Assembly: GCA_029990175.1 (NCBI GenBank)
Contig: JARKIP010000022.1
Coordinates: 22,790,001 to 22,854,000 of the forward strand
Source of the DNA: Petunia secreta
Taxonomy: Eukaryota > Streptophyta > Magnoliopsida > Solanales > Solanaceae
Reading direction: 5' to 3'
Length of the DNA stretch: 64,000 bases
Shown: positions 35,960 through 48,013 of the stretch, piece by piece
How positions within the stretch are numbered: position 1 is the first letter of the stretch
Layout: every line of letters starts with the position of its first letter
Notes under the pieces: generated by a model
The model's database searches: none
What the model was told of the DNA's origin: nothing
What the model saw: only the letters and a program-made list of their open reading frames with translations
Made by a program: the position numbers and the translations under genes

Positions 35960-36320
35960 CTAAAATAAATATAAATATTTAGTGGTTCATATATAGCAGG
36001 GCAAAAACATAAGTTTTTAGGTGGGGGAGAGGTGGTGGTTGGGGTGGAGGAGAAAAAAAAAAACAAAAGAAATTTCAAAGAAAATACTGTTGACAGTTTT
36101 GTCTTTTTGCGAGGGACCCATATCCCATATGTCACTAATTCACAATATTTTTCTTTGTTTATTTGAATTAATTGAAATTTGACCCAACAAATCCAAGCGT
36201 CAAAAAATTAATGGAGCCTCATACAACTCTTGTTGGTTGCATCTCATGCATGAAAAAACTTTTCAAACAGTGAGGACAGAAATCGACGAGGAGTAAACAA
36301 TGATGCTGAGAGTTAACTCA
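35960..36320 (-). repeat. Right arm of the long inverted repeat
   Basis: The reverse complement matches 34125-34443 (caacaagagttgtatgaggc and neighbours). It lies about 280 bp past the SWEET2 stop codon (36603). A transcript reading through both arms would form a hairpin of about 300 bp with a ~1.5-kb loop. Confidence 0.8.
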
Positions 36321-36602
36321 GCACTTGAACTTTTATAAACAGTAGACGCTCAACGAAAATTTGAGCACATACCAAAGGACATATAGCCATATTTCCACAG
36401 CCGACATACTAGTATATAGTACATACCCTCAATCACTCAACACATCCACCAAATTCTTCCCTAAAAAAAATGAAAAAAAGAAAAGAAAACAAAAAGATCG
36501 CTCGACTTCCCAAATTTTGCACATGGAAAAAGAATCAGAAAAAATGAAAGAAAGAAAGTTTCGAGTCACTTAATGAATTTTCAAGCCATAGTACTATTGT
36601 GT

Positions 36603-39494
36603 TCATGCATAAGACTCCAAGAGAGGTACTCTTGGCTCCCCTCCTTTGCTGTACTTAAAGTACAGGACCAGTTGTATGACACCAAGAACTGCTCCTATCC
36701 CGTTTGGTACCTGATTATGTTTAGAAGAAAATCTTCATTCAGAAAACATAACATAACATCAATGACAATGCCAATTATTATTAGAGCCCAACGCATAGGT
36801 CGAATCAGTGTTTTCAAGGGACATTTCTTGCTTTGTGCTGTCGCTCATTTTTTTGAAGGGTGGGCAAGAGGTGTCCGGGCTGACCGAGCCCTGGCAAGCC
36901 CCCAAATAAGAAAAAGTAACATATTTATAGCAATTACAGCAACTACACAAGCACCCCCACCAGCACATTGGCCATTTCAGCAGGAAGATAAGCAGCTAAG
37001 CAGAGAGCAAACATAGCATTGGGCATTTTATAGATGGTATATAACATTAAGCTTTGGCCAATTTCTTGTTTCTTATTGATATATATAGTACTAGATAAAA
37101 TATTAATATTTCATAAATAGGTGGCGTGTGAAAAACTTGAAAGCTCATATTCCCTCTGATTTATCTCCAGAAACAATGAGAACACTTCCGAACATAGTTA
37201 AATGTTTACAATTCTGTCAACTTTTAATAAAACCATGCTACGCATTAGTTGACATAAGTTGGACTGTATAGGAAATTAAAGAGAAGATAATCAGCCTGAC
37301 GAATGAAAAAGTTACTTACGGAGATAAATGGATCATTCTTGAACATTCCATAGGCAAAGAAAGAAAGGCTCATAAGAAAAGTTGCAAGGGAGAGATAAAA
37401 TGGCATGTATTCAACGCTCTTTGTTTTGATCACCAAATTCTGCAAAGTGTGTACCAAACCAATTAGTTTTCAGGATTGGCATCTGCATCATCTTAGGTGA
37501 TAGTCTTTCTTTGTTCATGAAAACTTACAATAATGAATAGTGGAGAAGCGAACATGGAAATGAGAGAAATGACAGATAAATATCCAACAAAAGTTTGCCG
37601 AGTAGGTGGCTCAAATAGATATATGCTGATGGCAACTATGGCAGCAAATACTGCAAAGACGCCAATCAACAATCCCAACATTTTCAACTGCATTAAATAT
37701 GTAATGATAGAAGTTAAAGCTCAGTTAGCATCAGTAAATTGAGCAAACATTTGGTATATGAGATCCAAGAATGACCTTTTTGGGGGCCTCTGCATGAACG
37801 ATAAAGATGGTGATATATACTAGCTGGAACACTGCTCCAACAGAATTGACAGTGAAAACCAATATAATGCCAGGAGATACAATTGGTGTCCCATACCAGA
37901 GGCATATTAAGCAATTCAAGAGCCCATAGATATAAGGCAATCCAGAAAATTGTTCTGTAGACTTGCTTCCAATGATTCTTCTGAATGTTGGTCTGAAAAA
38001 GGGGAGGGAATACTATCAACTTCAATGCTATATTTGAGTCACTTATGAACAATTTGTTACTGTTTAAAGAAATAGGATACTTACATTGGTGACACAAATA
38101 ATACAAATGCAAAGAGGTTCCCTGCATTTACATTAATCAAACTTTTGGTTAGAAATGTTAAACCATTTTCCAGCTTTGCTGATGTTTTAGCGAAAATTCC
38201 AGTGTAATGCTTTAAATTGAGAAACGCATTCAATCTTGGATGGATTTAGTGATTGGTTGGATAGAAAGCAATGGAATGAAGACAAGAGAGAACATGATAA
38301 GTAAGAACACAGAAGTAGTATAGTACTATACATAACACTCTGATTTGATAAAAAGCAAATAGTTGTGCATATTGAAAGAAAGAACAGAGAAAGCTGATCT
38401 ATTCTTTTATTTCCTTTCCTTTCCAGTCAGTTATCTATCCAATTAAAAGACCACTACGTATCCTCTTTTTTCTTCCCTCAGATTAAATTTGTTCAAACCA
38501 ATCAAACCCTAAGGAAGGACAAAATTTAGAAGAAACATTTTGGTCCATTTTTGGAAACATTTGAAGTCAAACTTTGTAAAACTAAAGTCTGAATTTTAGA
38601 AATACATGATTCTCATTAATATGATGCCACTCCAGTTTGGTTATTGCCCTAAATGCTATCCTTACATAACAAATGGAGTTGATGATACCTTTGATTCTAA
38701 TCATTAAGTTGAAAAAATCACTGTACCTAATCTAATTGGACATCAGGTCTGAAAAATACTCTAACATAAAGATCATAAGATTAGCCAAAAGTCAATGATA
38801 TCCATTAAGGTCAAACAACAAATATTTGTCCCGGCATTTATTCATTGTTAGAGTCCACATCAAGGGGTCAAGAGCTACCATATCCAGAAAAATTGATTGC
38901 AGATAAAAGGGAGATTTCGTTTAGTCTATTACAAATGTTATGTAACATAAGTTGGGACTACTCAGCTTATGGGTTTTGGCTTTTTTTGGATTTAAAAGCC
39001 GGGTGCTTTTAAGCACTTCTGATCTACCCAAACACTCCTTATAGCTAAAAGTGACTTAAAAAAGTAGTTTGGCTAGCTTTTAAGCCAATCCAAATACCCT
39101 CCTAAACACAAAACACAAGATTTCTTTATAGGATCACTTTCTTCTATTCAAATTGAAAGCACACTTAAGAGATCATTTCTTGATAAAGTGTTTTAACAGA
39201 ATTCTCCAACGACTTGTCATATTAGAAGAAAATGATGGAACATGTACAAGTAGTAATGCAGGCGTGAAAGAAATCACCTAAAAAGTAAGATGAAGATTCT
39301 GGAGAGCTTTAGCCAATAAGATCCACTAATAGAGAAAAGGTGCTGAAGAAAACCATAGCAGCAACAGATACAATAAAAGTAACACTAGTACTAGTACTAG
39401 TTGAATTGGGGTGTGAATTAAGAAAAGTACCTGCAATACCAGCTGCAAAACTGCAAGCTGAGTAAGCTGAGTACAAGCCACTTACTGCTGACAT
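36603..39494 (-). CDS. SWEET2: SWEET sugar transporter, SWEET2 type
   Basis: Six exons on the minus strand: 39494-39431, 38121-38085, 37992-37776, 37687-37529, 37439-37320, 36710-36603. They sum to 705 nt and give 234 residues plus stop; all introns are GT-AG and frames join cleanly. The 37-nt second exon is a SWEET hallmark. The protein has seven expected membrane segments as two MtN3 triple-helix repeats. Recognisable stretches are MSAVSGLYSAYSACSFAAGIA, LFVSPIPTFRRI, STEQFSGLPYIYGLLNCL, NSVGAVFQLVYI, RQTFVGYLSVISLISMFASP, SVEYMPFYLSLATFLMS and VPNGIGAVLGVIQLVLY. In Arabidopsis SWEET2 is a tonoplast glucose-type uniporter limiting root sugar loss; the same role is inferred. Odd: residues after RRII are GSK where RNK is usual. 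Intron 1 (1.3 kb) holds a MITE-like palindromic stretch near 38980-39110. Confidence 0.93.
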
Positions 39495-39582
39495 TCTCTC
39501 TTTTGTTCAATAGATCAATTCACATATGAAGAACACCTTTCTCTGAAAATTCCAAGTTGGAAAAAAGAATAAATGGATGAGG

Positions 39583-39589
39583 ATATATA
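39583..39589 (-). promoter_or_regulatory. TATA box of SWEET2
   Basis: The minus strand reads ctagtatatatcctc about 90 bp upstream of the ATG at 39494. That leaves a leader of about 60 nt. Confidence 0.5.
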
Positions 39590-39599
39590 CTAGTGCTGT

Positions 39600-41341
39600 A
39601 GTTGTGTGACAGCTTTTTCAAGTTGGAAATAGTTATGGATGTTATGCCAATTTGCATAAATGAAAAATAAATCAAAGACATGTAGTAGTTGTCTTCTTGT
39701 TGTGGGACCAGCTGTACAATATCTTTCCAGATATGTCCACACTTGTAATAACTTCAATTAACTGTGGAGTAATATTTAAGCACATGTCTAATTATTTTCC
39801 CCACCCCTTCAAATGTAAACTTGATCCCACCCCTCTTTGTTCTTTTTTTTTTTTTCATGTTTTTTTCTTAGGGTAAACGTATTGATCCTTTGTTGAGATT
39901 TCAGTAATGATAAATGTTGAGATTTTATTCACATAAATTCTTTTTTCCAATCCCATTCATAGAATAAGAAGATAATGAATTGGTCTTAATAAGTTTTCCT
40001 TTAAAAATTATGTGATATAATTTACTGATTTGAGACTCCACCTAGTCATCACTAAACCTATTGGTTCACTACTAAGAAAAAGAATGAAACAAAGAATAGA
40101 TTCATAAGTATCATTTTCCACGAAAAATTCAACTATTGAGATATTACACCTGAAAAATTAGTTTACTGCATTTAGTATATCGTGTAACTTGAAAAATCTT
40201 TTATAAGTTAATCCTTAGAATAATAAGTTACACACTGTTCTTCATCGACCTTGTAAAGAAAATTGGGAAAAGACCACAGTAAAGATTCACGTGATGCTTT
40301 AAGGGAAAAAAAAGAAGGAAAAGAGTTGGTAATCTCCACTAACAGAGAGTATACTTGTGGACCTGCACCCATTATTGAACTTCACTGATATTTTTAGTGA
40401 ATACTAGTAATCCGGTGTGGCCGGTCTGCATCTACCACTTCAAAAAATGGCACATGAATCATGTTATTTATATCTAGTGAAAAAGAAGGAACATATGGAT
40501 GGGTCCTGTTATAAGCAAGTTCACATATGTATAGATCACATGCCTATCTTACTGGTCAGATATTAACAACTCAGCACAGAGAGGAAATTATCAATTTAAA
40601 ACTTATTAATACCATTTCTTATTTTTTCAGATTCTCCAACGATTTAAGGCTACAGTAATTACAAAATAAATATATATCTCGTGGAGCTTAGCTTTTAGAT
40701 TATGCTGTGAGAGATAAAAGCTACAAACGATAACTTAGTACTCCATTAAGAAAGACTCAAACACGATTTAAGGGTTAAACCTTAGTTTAAAAGATTTGTG
40801 ATCAAATCTTACTGAACATTGTAAATTATGAAGAGATAAGACCTAAAAACTGTAACTTAGTTAAACAATAAGACTGTCAAACAATAGAAAAATGTAGAAA
40901 ACACAAACAATTTTGTCAGAAAAGCTGATGAAATTAGTTATAGAACTTGGATTACACATAAGGAAAAATGACTCAACTAATTTGTTATCCAATAACATCC
41001 TCTTCAAGCAAAAGAGATGGAAAGTGAAGTGAACTATGAATTCGTGGAGATAACAATTTATCTTGTCTTACTGGAATTATACGTAAAAAATGATTAAGAT
41101 ATTCCATATCCCTTTTTCTAGTACCATTTGGAGCACAGCAGAAACTTTTGTCTGCATTTATAAAATATAGGACAGTGATTCATACCATTCTATTTTGCCG
41201 GCAAATTTGCCGCGCCCCACGTGGTCTACGTGTAAAAATACGAAAATGTCCTCACTTACTCTAGCTCGCCCTTCAGTCGCGCGAGTGGGATTGCAAATAC
41301 ACAAAAGCTGAGGTAGCGTGTGACATATCATCTTTTTCCAG
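39600..41341. other. SWEET2 upstream region, no gene seen
   Basis: AT-rich non-coding DNA. A minus-strand frame at 41158-41436 has no domain that I recognise. It presumably contains SWEET2 upstream control sequence, but I cannot name a specific site. Confidence 0.5.
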
Positions 41342-41508
41342 TCACATTTGAACATTGTGAATGGATTTCCGTTCAGATTTGAATGAAAGAGGTCGCCGGA
41401 ACCCCAACGATGGCGACCGTCAGTCTTCGTCTCCAACTGCCCTTACCTCACAAAATCCTCTGAGCTACAAAAGTAATAACGGGTTCACATTTGAACATTG
41501 TGAATGGA
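41342..41508 (+). repeat. 24-bp direct repeat, 143 bp apart
   Basis: tcacatttgaacattgtgaa followed by tgga occurs at 41342-41365 and identically at 41485-41508. The intervening sequence is not repeated. Confidence 0.85.
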
Positions 41509-42169
41509 ATTTTTGTTCTTGCTGCGCTTGTTTGTACCGGAAACTTGTCTAGTTACAGTATTATGTGGTGTGGTATTCCGTGCACAGATGTTCCTCCAAA
41601 TACTCCGCTCTTGACTAATATTGGTCTATGTTCCCCCGAATGTCATACGTTATTAATAAATTTTTGTTTTTATTTTCAATTACCATTGACGAATACAATT
41701 GAAGTCAGAAATCAGTCCATTAGACACGAACTAAATCAAAACCACAAATTAATAAGTACTGCATCAGGATTGAGCAGGTACATTGTCTAGACACCTATTC
41801 ATCCAAAGTAGAAGTAGGTGTTTCGTGTGAATCAATGACTTCTGCTTGACACCATCAAAGAGTGGATAAGTTAATGCGAAAGTTTCAATGTCAACAACAC
41901 GTAGATGGCTGTTAACTAACGGGTGCAGTATTGCCATGAATTGCATTATAAATTCATGTGTCCTGCTCCGACTTCGCCTCAGAACTTAGAATCCATTAAT
42001 TTGCTGCAGTTACCATCACTAATGGCAAGTCCTCTGGTTTTAACCACCGTACGTATACCGTCGTCCTCAACCAATAGGGTAATCAACGAAACCATTGCCG
42101 TATTAGTTCTAATTTGTTCATTCTGTCAACAGGAGCAACGCAAACACATAATTGGACTATTTGTGGGCC

Positions 42170-42350
42170 ACAGCTGATTAATTAGCGAATTGGGCTGCAC
42201 CATCAATGAAGGCATGTGCTCGGCCCATGTAGGGTAAGCCCTCCAACACGTTTTCGGCAAGTCCCCAGGAGTTGGGTCGCATAATCTATTCCTGCACGTA
42301 TGAATCCTGATAGGAATTCAACATTCCCATGCTCGCTGTCGTTTAAGTTT
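42170..42350 (-). pseudogene. Fragment of an F-box-like (At2g35280-type) gene
   Basis: The minus strand reads GNVEFLSGFIRAGIDYATQLLGT from about 42340, then in another frame ENVLEGLPYMGRAHAFIDGAAQFAN. Both pieces parallel the copy at 42.7-43.6 kb (GNLEFLYGLSSKGIDYATLLLGT; MAQVANNS). Frame breaks and stops show it is dead. Upstream plus-strand ORFs are shadows. Confidence 0.5.
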
Positions 42351-42723
42351 AGCCAATGACATGTGTAAAATAAGGACACTTGTTTAATCGAATTTTAGGT
42401 ACTCTTTATTATTGAGCAGTTATCACATGCCCTGGTACTTCTTTATTAATCAAGGTGGGTAGAACTTGTTTTGGTTAGTAGACAAGTTCTTTGCCCTTGC
42501 AACAATACAAATAACGGGAATGCACGAAATCAGCCCAGCGTATGCAAACTTGGTGTATTCTACATGGACAAAAAGTAGAAAGTCAATACTGCTACTAAGT
42601 ACTAAGTACATTATAACTTCAGACTGGACAATCGTTAGACAAGTACAAGCGCACAATCAGTCCACGATGAAGTAAGTACTACATATATAGAGCCCATAAA
42701 GGTGATACAAAGTATATATATCC

Positions 42724-43626
42724 CTAATAATCCAGACTAGAACCAAAGCTACCATCATCCGAACTTAAATCTGAATGACAAGGAGCTCCCACCTCAAAGT
42801 CAAACATCGGAAAGGTTAATTTCGTGGTTTCAACGTTAATGAGACATAGATCACAATTGACAAATAATTCACGGCAGCCGTAAATATCTGCCATATATCC
42901 GTTCCAGTGCCCCGGCCCCTGAAAGTGACAACACCCAGTCTCTAAAACTTTGCTGCAGTTTGCCAAACCAATCATCCTTTTGAGACGTCTTCTGCATTCA
43001 ATCGTCTTATTTCTTCCGGCGGGCTCCTTCAATAAACTAAGCAGCACTTCCATCCCCGAGTTGATGCTAATTTCATCTTCCCTATCAAACATCAGCAATG
43101 CAATCCCATAATTGTACTTTGCTTGGGCCACAACAGAAATATTAACGAATTGGGCCACAGCTGAATTATTAACGAATTGGGCCTCGCCCGAAGAATTATT
43201 AGCGACTTGGGCCATATAGTGTAACCCCTCCTTGTTACCGGCAACAAAAACATATGAGTCCCGAGAAGTAGGGTAGCATAATCAATTCCTTTGCTGCTCA
43301 GTCCATATAGAAATTCAAGATTTCCACGGTCGCAACGTTGCAGTTTATCCAAGATCTTCTCCAGAGGCAGGTATCGTTGAAATTGCCCTGTAAACACCAG
43401 CTTACGTGTAAGGTCGCACCTGAAATTGTAAAATGCATGCATGATAACGTCGTGGCATGTATTAAGGTATAAAAAAGTGCATTAAAGAATCAACAAATCA
43501 TTCTTGAACTCACACTAAGGTCAGATTTGAGATATCAGCAACAGAAGGGTCGGATTCCATAAATTTATGGATTATTGATTCTGCAACTGTTGCTAGAAGA
43601 TCCAGTAGACACGGTTCTTGCTTCAT
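42724..43626 (-). pseudogene. F-box-like protein of the At2g35280/At1g67623 type, frameshifted
   Basis: Minus strand, exon 1 43626-43514 (MKQEPCLLDLLATVAESII ... DISNLTL) spliced at GT|GTGAGT to exon 2 at 43419 (TTTCAG|G). This gives VCDLTRKLVFTGQF, RYLPLEKILDKLQRCDRGN and GIDYATLLL. About 43260 the frame shifts by one; the continuing frame reads DSYVFVAGNKEGLHYMAQVA, then YNYGIALLMFDR and ends at 42724. Families of this type have a degenerate F-box-like start and a Sel1-like 'GLHYLKKAA..G...A.Y.YGI.LL' segment, and probably act as substrate adaptors; that is inference. Odd: an in-frame repeat of AQ(F/V)(V/A)N in three copies near 43120-43210. If the frameshift is a sequencing error the gene could be intact. 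Confidence 0.6.
43112..43213 (-). repeat. In-frame ~27-30-bp repeat in the F-box-like gene
   Basis: Minus strand gcccaattcgttaataattc / gcccaattcgttaatatttc / gcccaagtcgctaataattc. It encodes AQFVNNSAV, AQFVNISVV and AQVANNSSGE in a row and ends in AQAKYNYG. One ancestral unit has been amplified. Confidence 0.8.
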
Positions 43627-43639
43627 CACGTTTGGACAA

Positions 43640-44229
43640 GTATACGAGAACAACAATTATTTTTTCAAGATGGAGGACTGAAACCCCAATATGGTTTGTG
43701 AGAAGTATTTAAAAGCTCCACTTGAACTTCATAGACGATGCATTGAAACCATACACAAAACATAAATACTACAACCCCAACTACCCTCATCAAAATTCCA
43801 ACTACACTGGATGCACTAAATACACCAACTATCGCTTTAGAACGCGAAACGTCAACTCAAATGACTAAATTGAGGTCTGAAACTATATTTTTGGAGGAGT
43901 GCTATTACAAGTTTCACTTGAAATCAACTCATTTGTGCAAATGTGTTACCTTGTGCTGTGAAAGGTGTATGGGTGGCTAGTTAATGGTTATGATCAACAA
44001 GTAATACGATGACCAAGATTGGGTTTTTACATCTACCAACAAGAACCACCATACCCCTTAATGCTCATAGAATAATATGTTCTAGTGTTGGTAAAAAATA
44101 TTGCTTTAGGACATTTTTCATCAAGAATATTCAAAATAATATTGCTAGTTCTGAATTTTTTAAACTTTTGTCATTAATAAAGAGAAACCGAAAAAAAAAT
44201 ATTAGTCCGGCTTCGAAAATTAACAAGAT
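43640..44229. other. No gene seen
   Basis: Upstream of the F-box-like gene. A short plus frame at 44009-44236 is basic and unremarkable. No promoter element stands out. Confidence 0.5.
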
Positions 44230-44252
44230 GTTATAAATTCATTTATTTGTGT

Positions 44253-44554
44253 GGATGACCACTACTCACCATTATTCAATTGTAACATATGGTTTACTAT
44301 CCCGCTTTCTCCTACTTAATTCCTCCCCACTAAGTGATCACTAATTCCTTATTAAGTCACTACTTAATTCTTGTAACCTTTGGGTTGATTTATAACCTAT
44401 GTATTGATTTGTAACCTATGTATTTGTATCCTATAAATAGAGCACATTTGGCTCTATGGAAGACATACTTGAAACACTTTGAGAATACAAGTTCTTCCTA
44501 CTCCTCTCATATACTTTTGTCTTGTTCTTACTTTACTATTAGTTTTACAACACA
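44253..44554 (+). mobile_element. Possible solo LTR of a Ty1/copia element
   Basis: The layout resembles a small copia LTR: tgtggatgacc at the left, tcctataaatagagcac as a TATA region near 44430, gagaatacaagttcttcc, and ttttacaaca at the right. I found no matching target duplication and no second LTR. Low confidence. Confidence 0.35.
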
Positions 44555-45183
44555 GGAGTTTTTTTTTAGTAAAATGATTTATGATTAGGGGATTCCCACT
44601 TTAATAATAATAATAAAGAAAAAAGTAAATATAATTTATTATAATAAATATATAATATGATGTCATAAAATATTCAAAAATATTTTGTTAAATATAATTA
44701 AATGTAATTTGTATAGAGAATTAAAATACACTGTAATATCAGTCTAAAATTTGCAATTATAGGGGTGAGAATTTTAAAAAATAAAGTCTTCTTAACGTTT
44801 ATGTTTATAATTTCATATCATGAACTGTGCAAAAATTAAAGTGATTTTTACATTGTATAGACATTTGGAAGTGTCTTTAATAGAAAATAGATACATTTTT
44901 TCTAATTTACTGCATATAAATATTTAGACTTATGTAGGTATCTTTTTTTAGCCATTTTCAAAAACAGATTAATTCCCCCTAAGCGTGCCTACTTTTGTGG
45001 GAAGTTGGGATTTTCTGTTTGACTGTATTTATTATTATTAATTAATCTGAATTAACTACTTATTAACCTTGTGATTTACCTCCTAATATTTTGCTCATAT
45101 CACTTTCGTTCTTTATTTACAGTAGGCACAAAGACTTTCTAGGTATCATTTACTCCATTCTCTTTCAATGAGTATATTCGTTC

Positions 45184-45184
<1 letters not shown>

Positions 45185-45235
<51 letters not shown>
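45185..45235. repeat. (AT)n microsatellite
   Basis: About 25 AT units, running directly into the 103-bp array that follows. Confidence 0.9.
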
Positions 45236-45239
<4 letters not shown>

Positions 45240-45582
45240 TAAAGTATACTACGAGTATTATGAATATGTATGCACTCAATATTGTTAATATTTACCAAAT
45301 ACACTAGTTATCATTAATTATGAGTTTACATATTAGTATGCATAATATATACTACGAGTGTTATGAATATGTATGCACTCAGTATTCCTAATATTTACCA
45401 AATATATTGGTTATCATTCGTTATATATTTACAGATTAGTATGCATAAAATACTACAAAGTGTTATGAATATATATGCTCTCAGTATTCCTAATATTTAC
45501 CAAATACACTGGCTATCATTCATTATATATTTATAGATTAGTATGCATAAAATCTACTACGAGTGTTATGAATATGAATCAA
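45235..45582 (+). repeat. ~103-bp tandem repeat, 3.4 copies
   Basis: Units start at the atgcataa words near 45235, 45339, 45441 and 45543. Each carries gttatgaatatgtatgcact or a close form, then taatatttaccaaata and gttatcatt. The second and third units are more alike than the first. Confidence 0.88.
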
Positions 45583-46154
45583 ATATTTCAAGTTTATAAA
45601 CTGTACATAAAAAATATTCCAATGCATAAGAGAATAAAAGTGTATTAAAAAAATATTCTAATTATTATAGAGCTAGATAATAAAATAAAAAAGGGAAGAA
45701 GATTGTGTTTTAATACCTTTCATCGCGATATATGGGAGTAAAGCATAAGATCCCAACTGCTGTTGGGATTCTACCACAATTTACGTTGTTGTTTCCTAGT
45801 AATATTTTTTAGGCTTAGAATTACCAACATCCTAATTGTTTGTATTTAATGTTTTAAGAATTTAGTATATGCATGAACCTATTTTGTAGCATCAGTTTTG
45901 GATAACGATGTATATTAAATATGTCTATTAAACAGTAGGGTCAACTTTAAACAAACACCCTTTGTGAACAGGTATGTTTGTCTATTTAAGCACCTTAATT
46001 AGTGCTTCTCACCCTCATTATCACTGCACTTAATCTTTCTTGCGACTGTCCATTTCTTGCGTTCATTTGGATTTCTTCTCCTATTTGCTTTCTACGTAAC
46101 TATCTCTTCCCCCTTTCATTGCCCAATCAATCTCACTAATCGAAAACGTTGCCA

Positions 46155-46484
46155 ATGTTTATACACTTTATGCCAAACAACAGGTTTCGTTCGTTGTTTC
46201 ACGTACCATCGATTGTGTTATCTTTAATTATATTTCATAATTTGGCAAATTTTTTATTTTTTTATTTTTGACTTTTGATGCAGAAGGACCATGCTTTGTA
46301 CCTGCAAAAATTAGGACGGTTTACTATAGCTATGTCAAAGGTGAATGCGTTGGAGCTCCGACTGAAGGAGGCAATGGTGGAACTAAGGGCAGCGCATGAT
46401 GACCTATGCAAAGTGGATGCTGGTCCAATTGCGCCTCCGAAGAATGAAAAGGAAGCCATCCTGAAACCTTTGAATGATGATTGA
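46155..46484 (+). CDS. Short unassigned coding segment, possible two-exon fragment
   Basis: After an acceptor at gatgcag (46281) a plus frame reads KDHALYLQKLGRFTIAMSKV, then a charged helical stretch KVNALELRLKEAMVELRAAH, and a tail ending KPLNDD at 46484. An upstream exon could end at ccaaacaacag near 46182 in a frame reading ENVANVYTLYAKQQ. Upstream gtctatttaagcacc near 45980 could be a weak TATA. I do not recognise the family. The Leu-heptad pattern suggests a coiled coil. Confidence 0.3.
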
Positions 46485-46499
46485 TTTTATAATATTGTA

Positions 46500-47458
46500 T
46501 TTTTAATTTTAAGTTGGATACATACATTTGGATATATTACAAGCTATTTTTGTTGGTTTATGGTGTTTCTTCATGTTGAAAACTTTTATCTACCAGCCGT
46601 TGATATCGATGCATGTCATTAAATTACACTTCAATCAGTCCATATTTCAATATCGATACGCTAACTAGATAAGTTATAGTTGTGAAAGCTTTATTGAAAA
46701 TTTTTTCTCTCTCTTCGGTTTCCCCCATTATTCGTTCTCTCCTCTACGAAAACTTTTCTCTCGCTTCTACGCACCATCTTTTGTTACTTTTCTTTCTCTC
46801 TTCTATAGGCTTTGGTATCTGGCAATTATCATCCAGCTTTTTATACTTCCTCACCATAATTCTTCTTCAAGTCTTTCAGCTTCTCATCTTCATCATCTAT
46901 CACACTCTGGAAGGAGTAATAACAACAATTTACAAATCGATCACAAATCACAGGGAGGACTCCGAATAAAGGTTCAACTAGAAATTCAGTATTCGTTAAC
47001 ATAAATGTTGCTACCTATGAAAATAGAAGTAAAGCAAAGCAGAGCAAAAAAACCTAGAGTTAGCTGAAATCCAGCAGTCATATATAAAGTTAGTGTTGGG
47101 AGAAATTAATTGACAGATATGTGATGTTTAGTTTTGGAGCAGAATATGGGGTTACAAAACATATGCGGGAATTTTTTTGCAAAAAAATAAAGTTTAGTTC
47201 TTTTATGCCCTTTTGCAAACCCATATTATTTGCACAAGAGATGAAGTTTAGTTTGATAGAATATCCTGTCCAAAAGAATATGTGAAGTTCATTTTTTTTT
47301 TCGTTCGACTGTTGGGGTGTTTTGTGGTCCCCATGACCATCTTCTTTTCTTTTAGAGCTTCTTTATCATAGTTTACCCGATTTGTTCGATATGCTGCTAT
47401 TAGAGTTTTATGGCCCTGCTGCTGTTGGTTTTTTTATGATGTTGTTACAAGTGCAAAT
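46500..47458. other. No firm gene
   Basis: A 95-residue hydrophobic frame at 46682-46969 has Leu/Phe/Ile-rich blocks. It starts with a non-ATG codon in this reading and has no recognisable family, so I do not call it. Confidence 0.4.
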
Positions 47459-47632
47459 GATTAGAGAACTTAGTTTATATGTAAAATTAAGTTCTTTTAG
47501 TATGTTTAGGGATTAGAAAACTTAGTTACATGTGAATTTTGGTTCTTTTAGTATGTTTAGGGATTAGAAAACTTAGTTTTATATGTGAAGTTTAGTTATT
47601 TTAGTATGTTTAGGGATTAGAGACTTATTTTT
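47459..47632 (+). repeat. ~52-bp tandem repeat, 3.3 copies
   Basis: gattagagaacttag-type starts at 47459, 47511, 47562 and 47615. Each ends in cttttagtatgtttagg or attttagtatgtttagg. Confidence 0.88.
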
Positions 47633-48013
47633 ATTTGTGGCATTGTTGTGTCTTGTAATCCGAAATCTGAAACACGACAACTAATATGGACCGAAGGGAG
47701 TACCACTATGAGTTGCTTTTGGTATTACCATATAAACAGAAAAGACTAACAAGAAATGGCATAGATTCTCTTTAGTCTTTGCCTCTTTGGTGAGTTTGAA
47801 GCCAAGAGACACCTGACTGATGTGGTAGTACTTAGTAGTAAAGAGTTGGGTGTTGGGCTGTTAATTGTCTGACATTGCTACGTAGGTTTCTCATGTTTAT
47901 GTGTTTTTTCAAGAACTTTTGTTGTCTATGCATTCTCGTATCTTTATTGAAATCTGGAACATCCAATGAACAGTACTAGTTGGTGTGAGATGTTGGTTTG
48001 AAATAGAGCGAGG

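Noticed and set aside
36573..37016. 147-residue plus ORF overlapping SWEET2 exon 6
   Set aside because: Antisense shadow of SWEET2; no domain.
44253..44554. Full copia element
   Set aside because: Only one LTR-like block, no target duplication and no PBS; kept only as a low-confidence solo LTR.
47688..47703. Second Stowaway MITE suggested by ggaccgaagggagta
   Set aside because: One end-like word only; no matching opposite terminus nearby.
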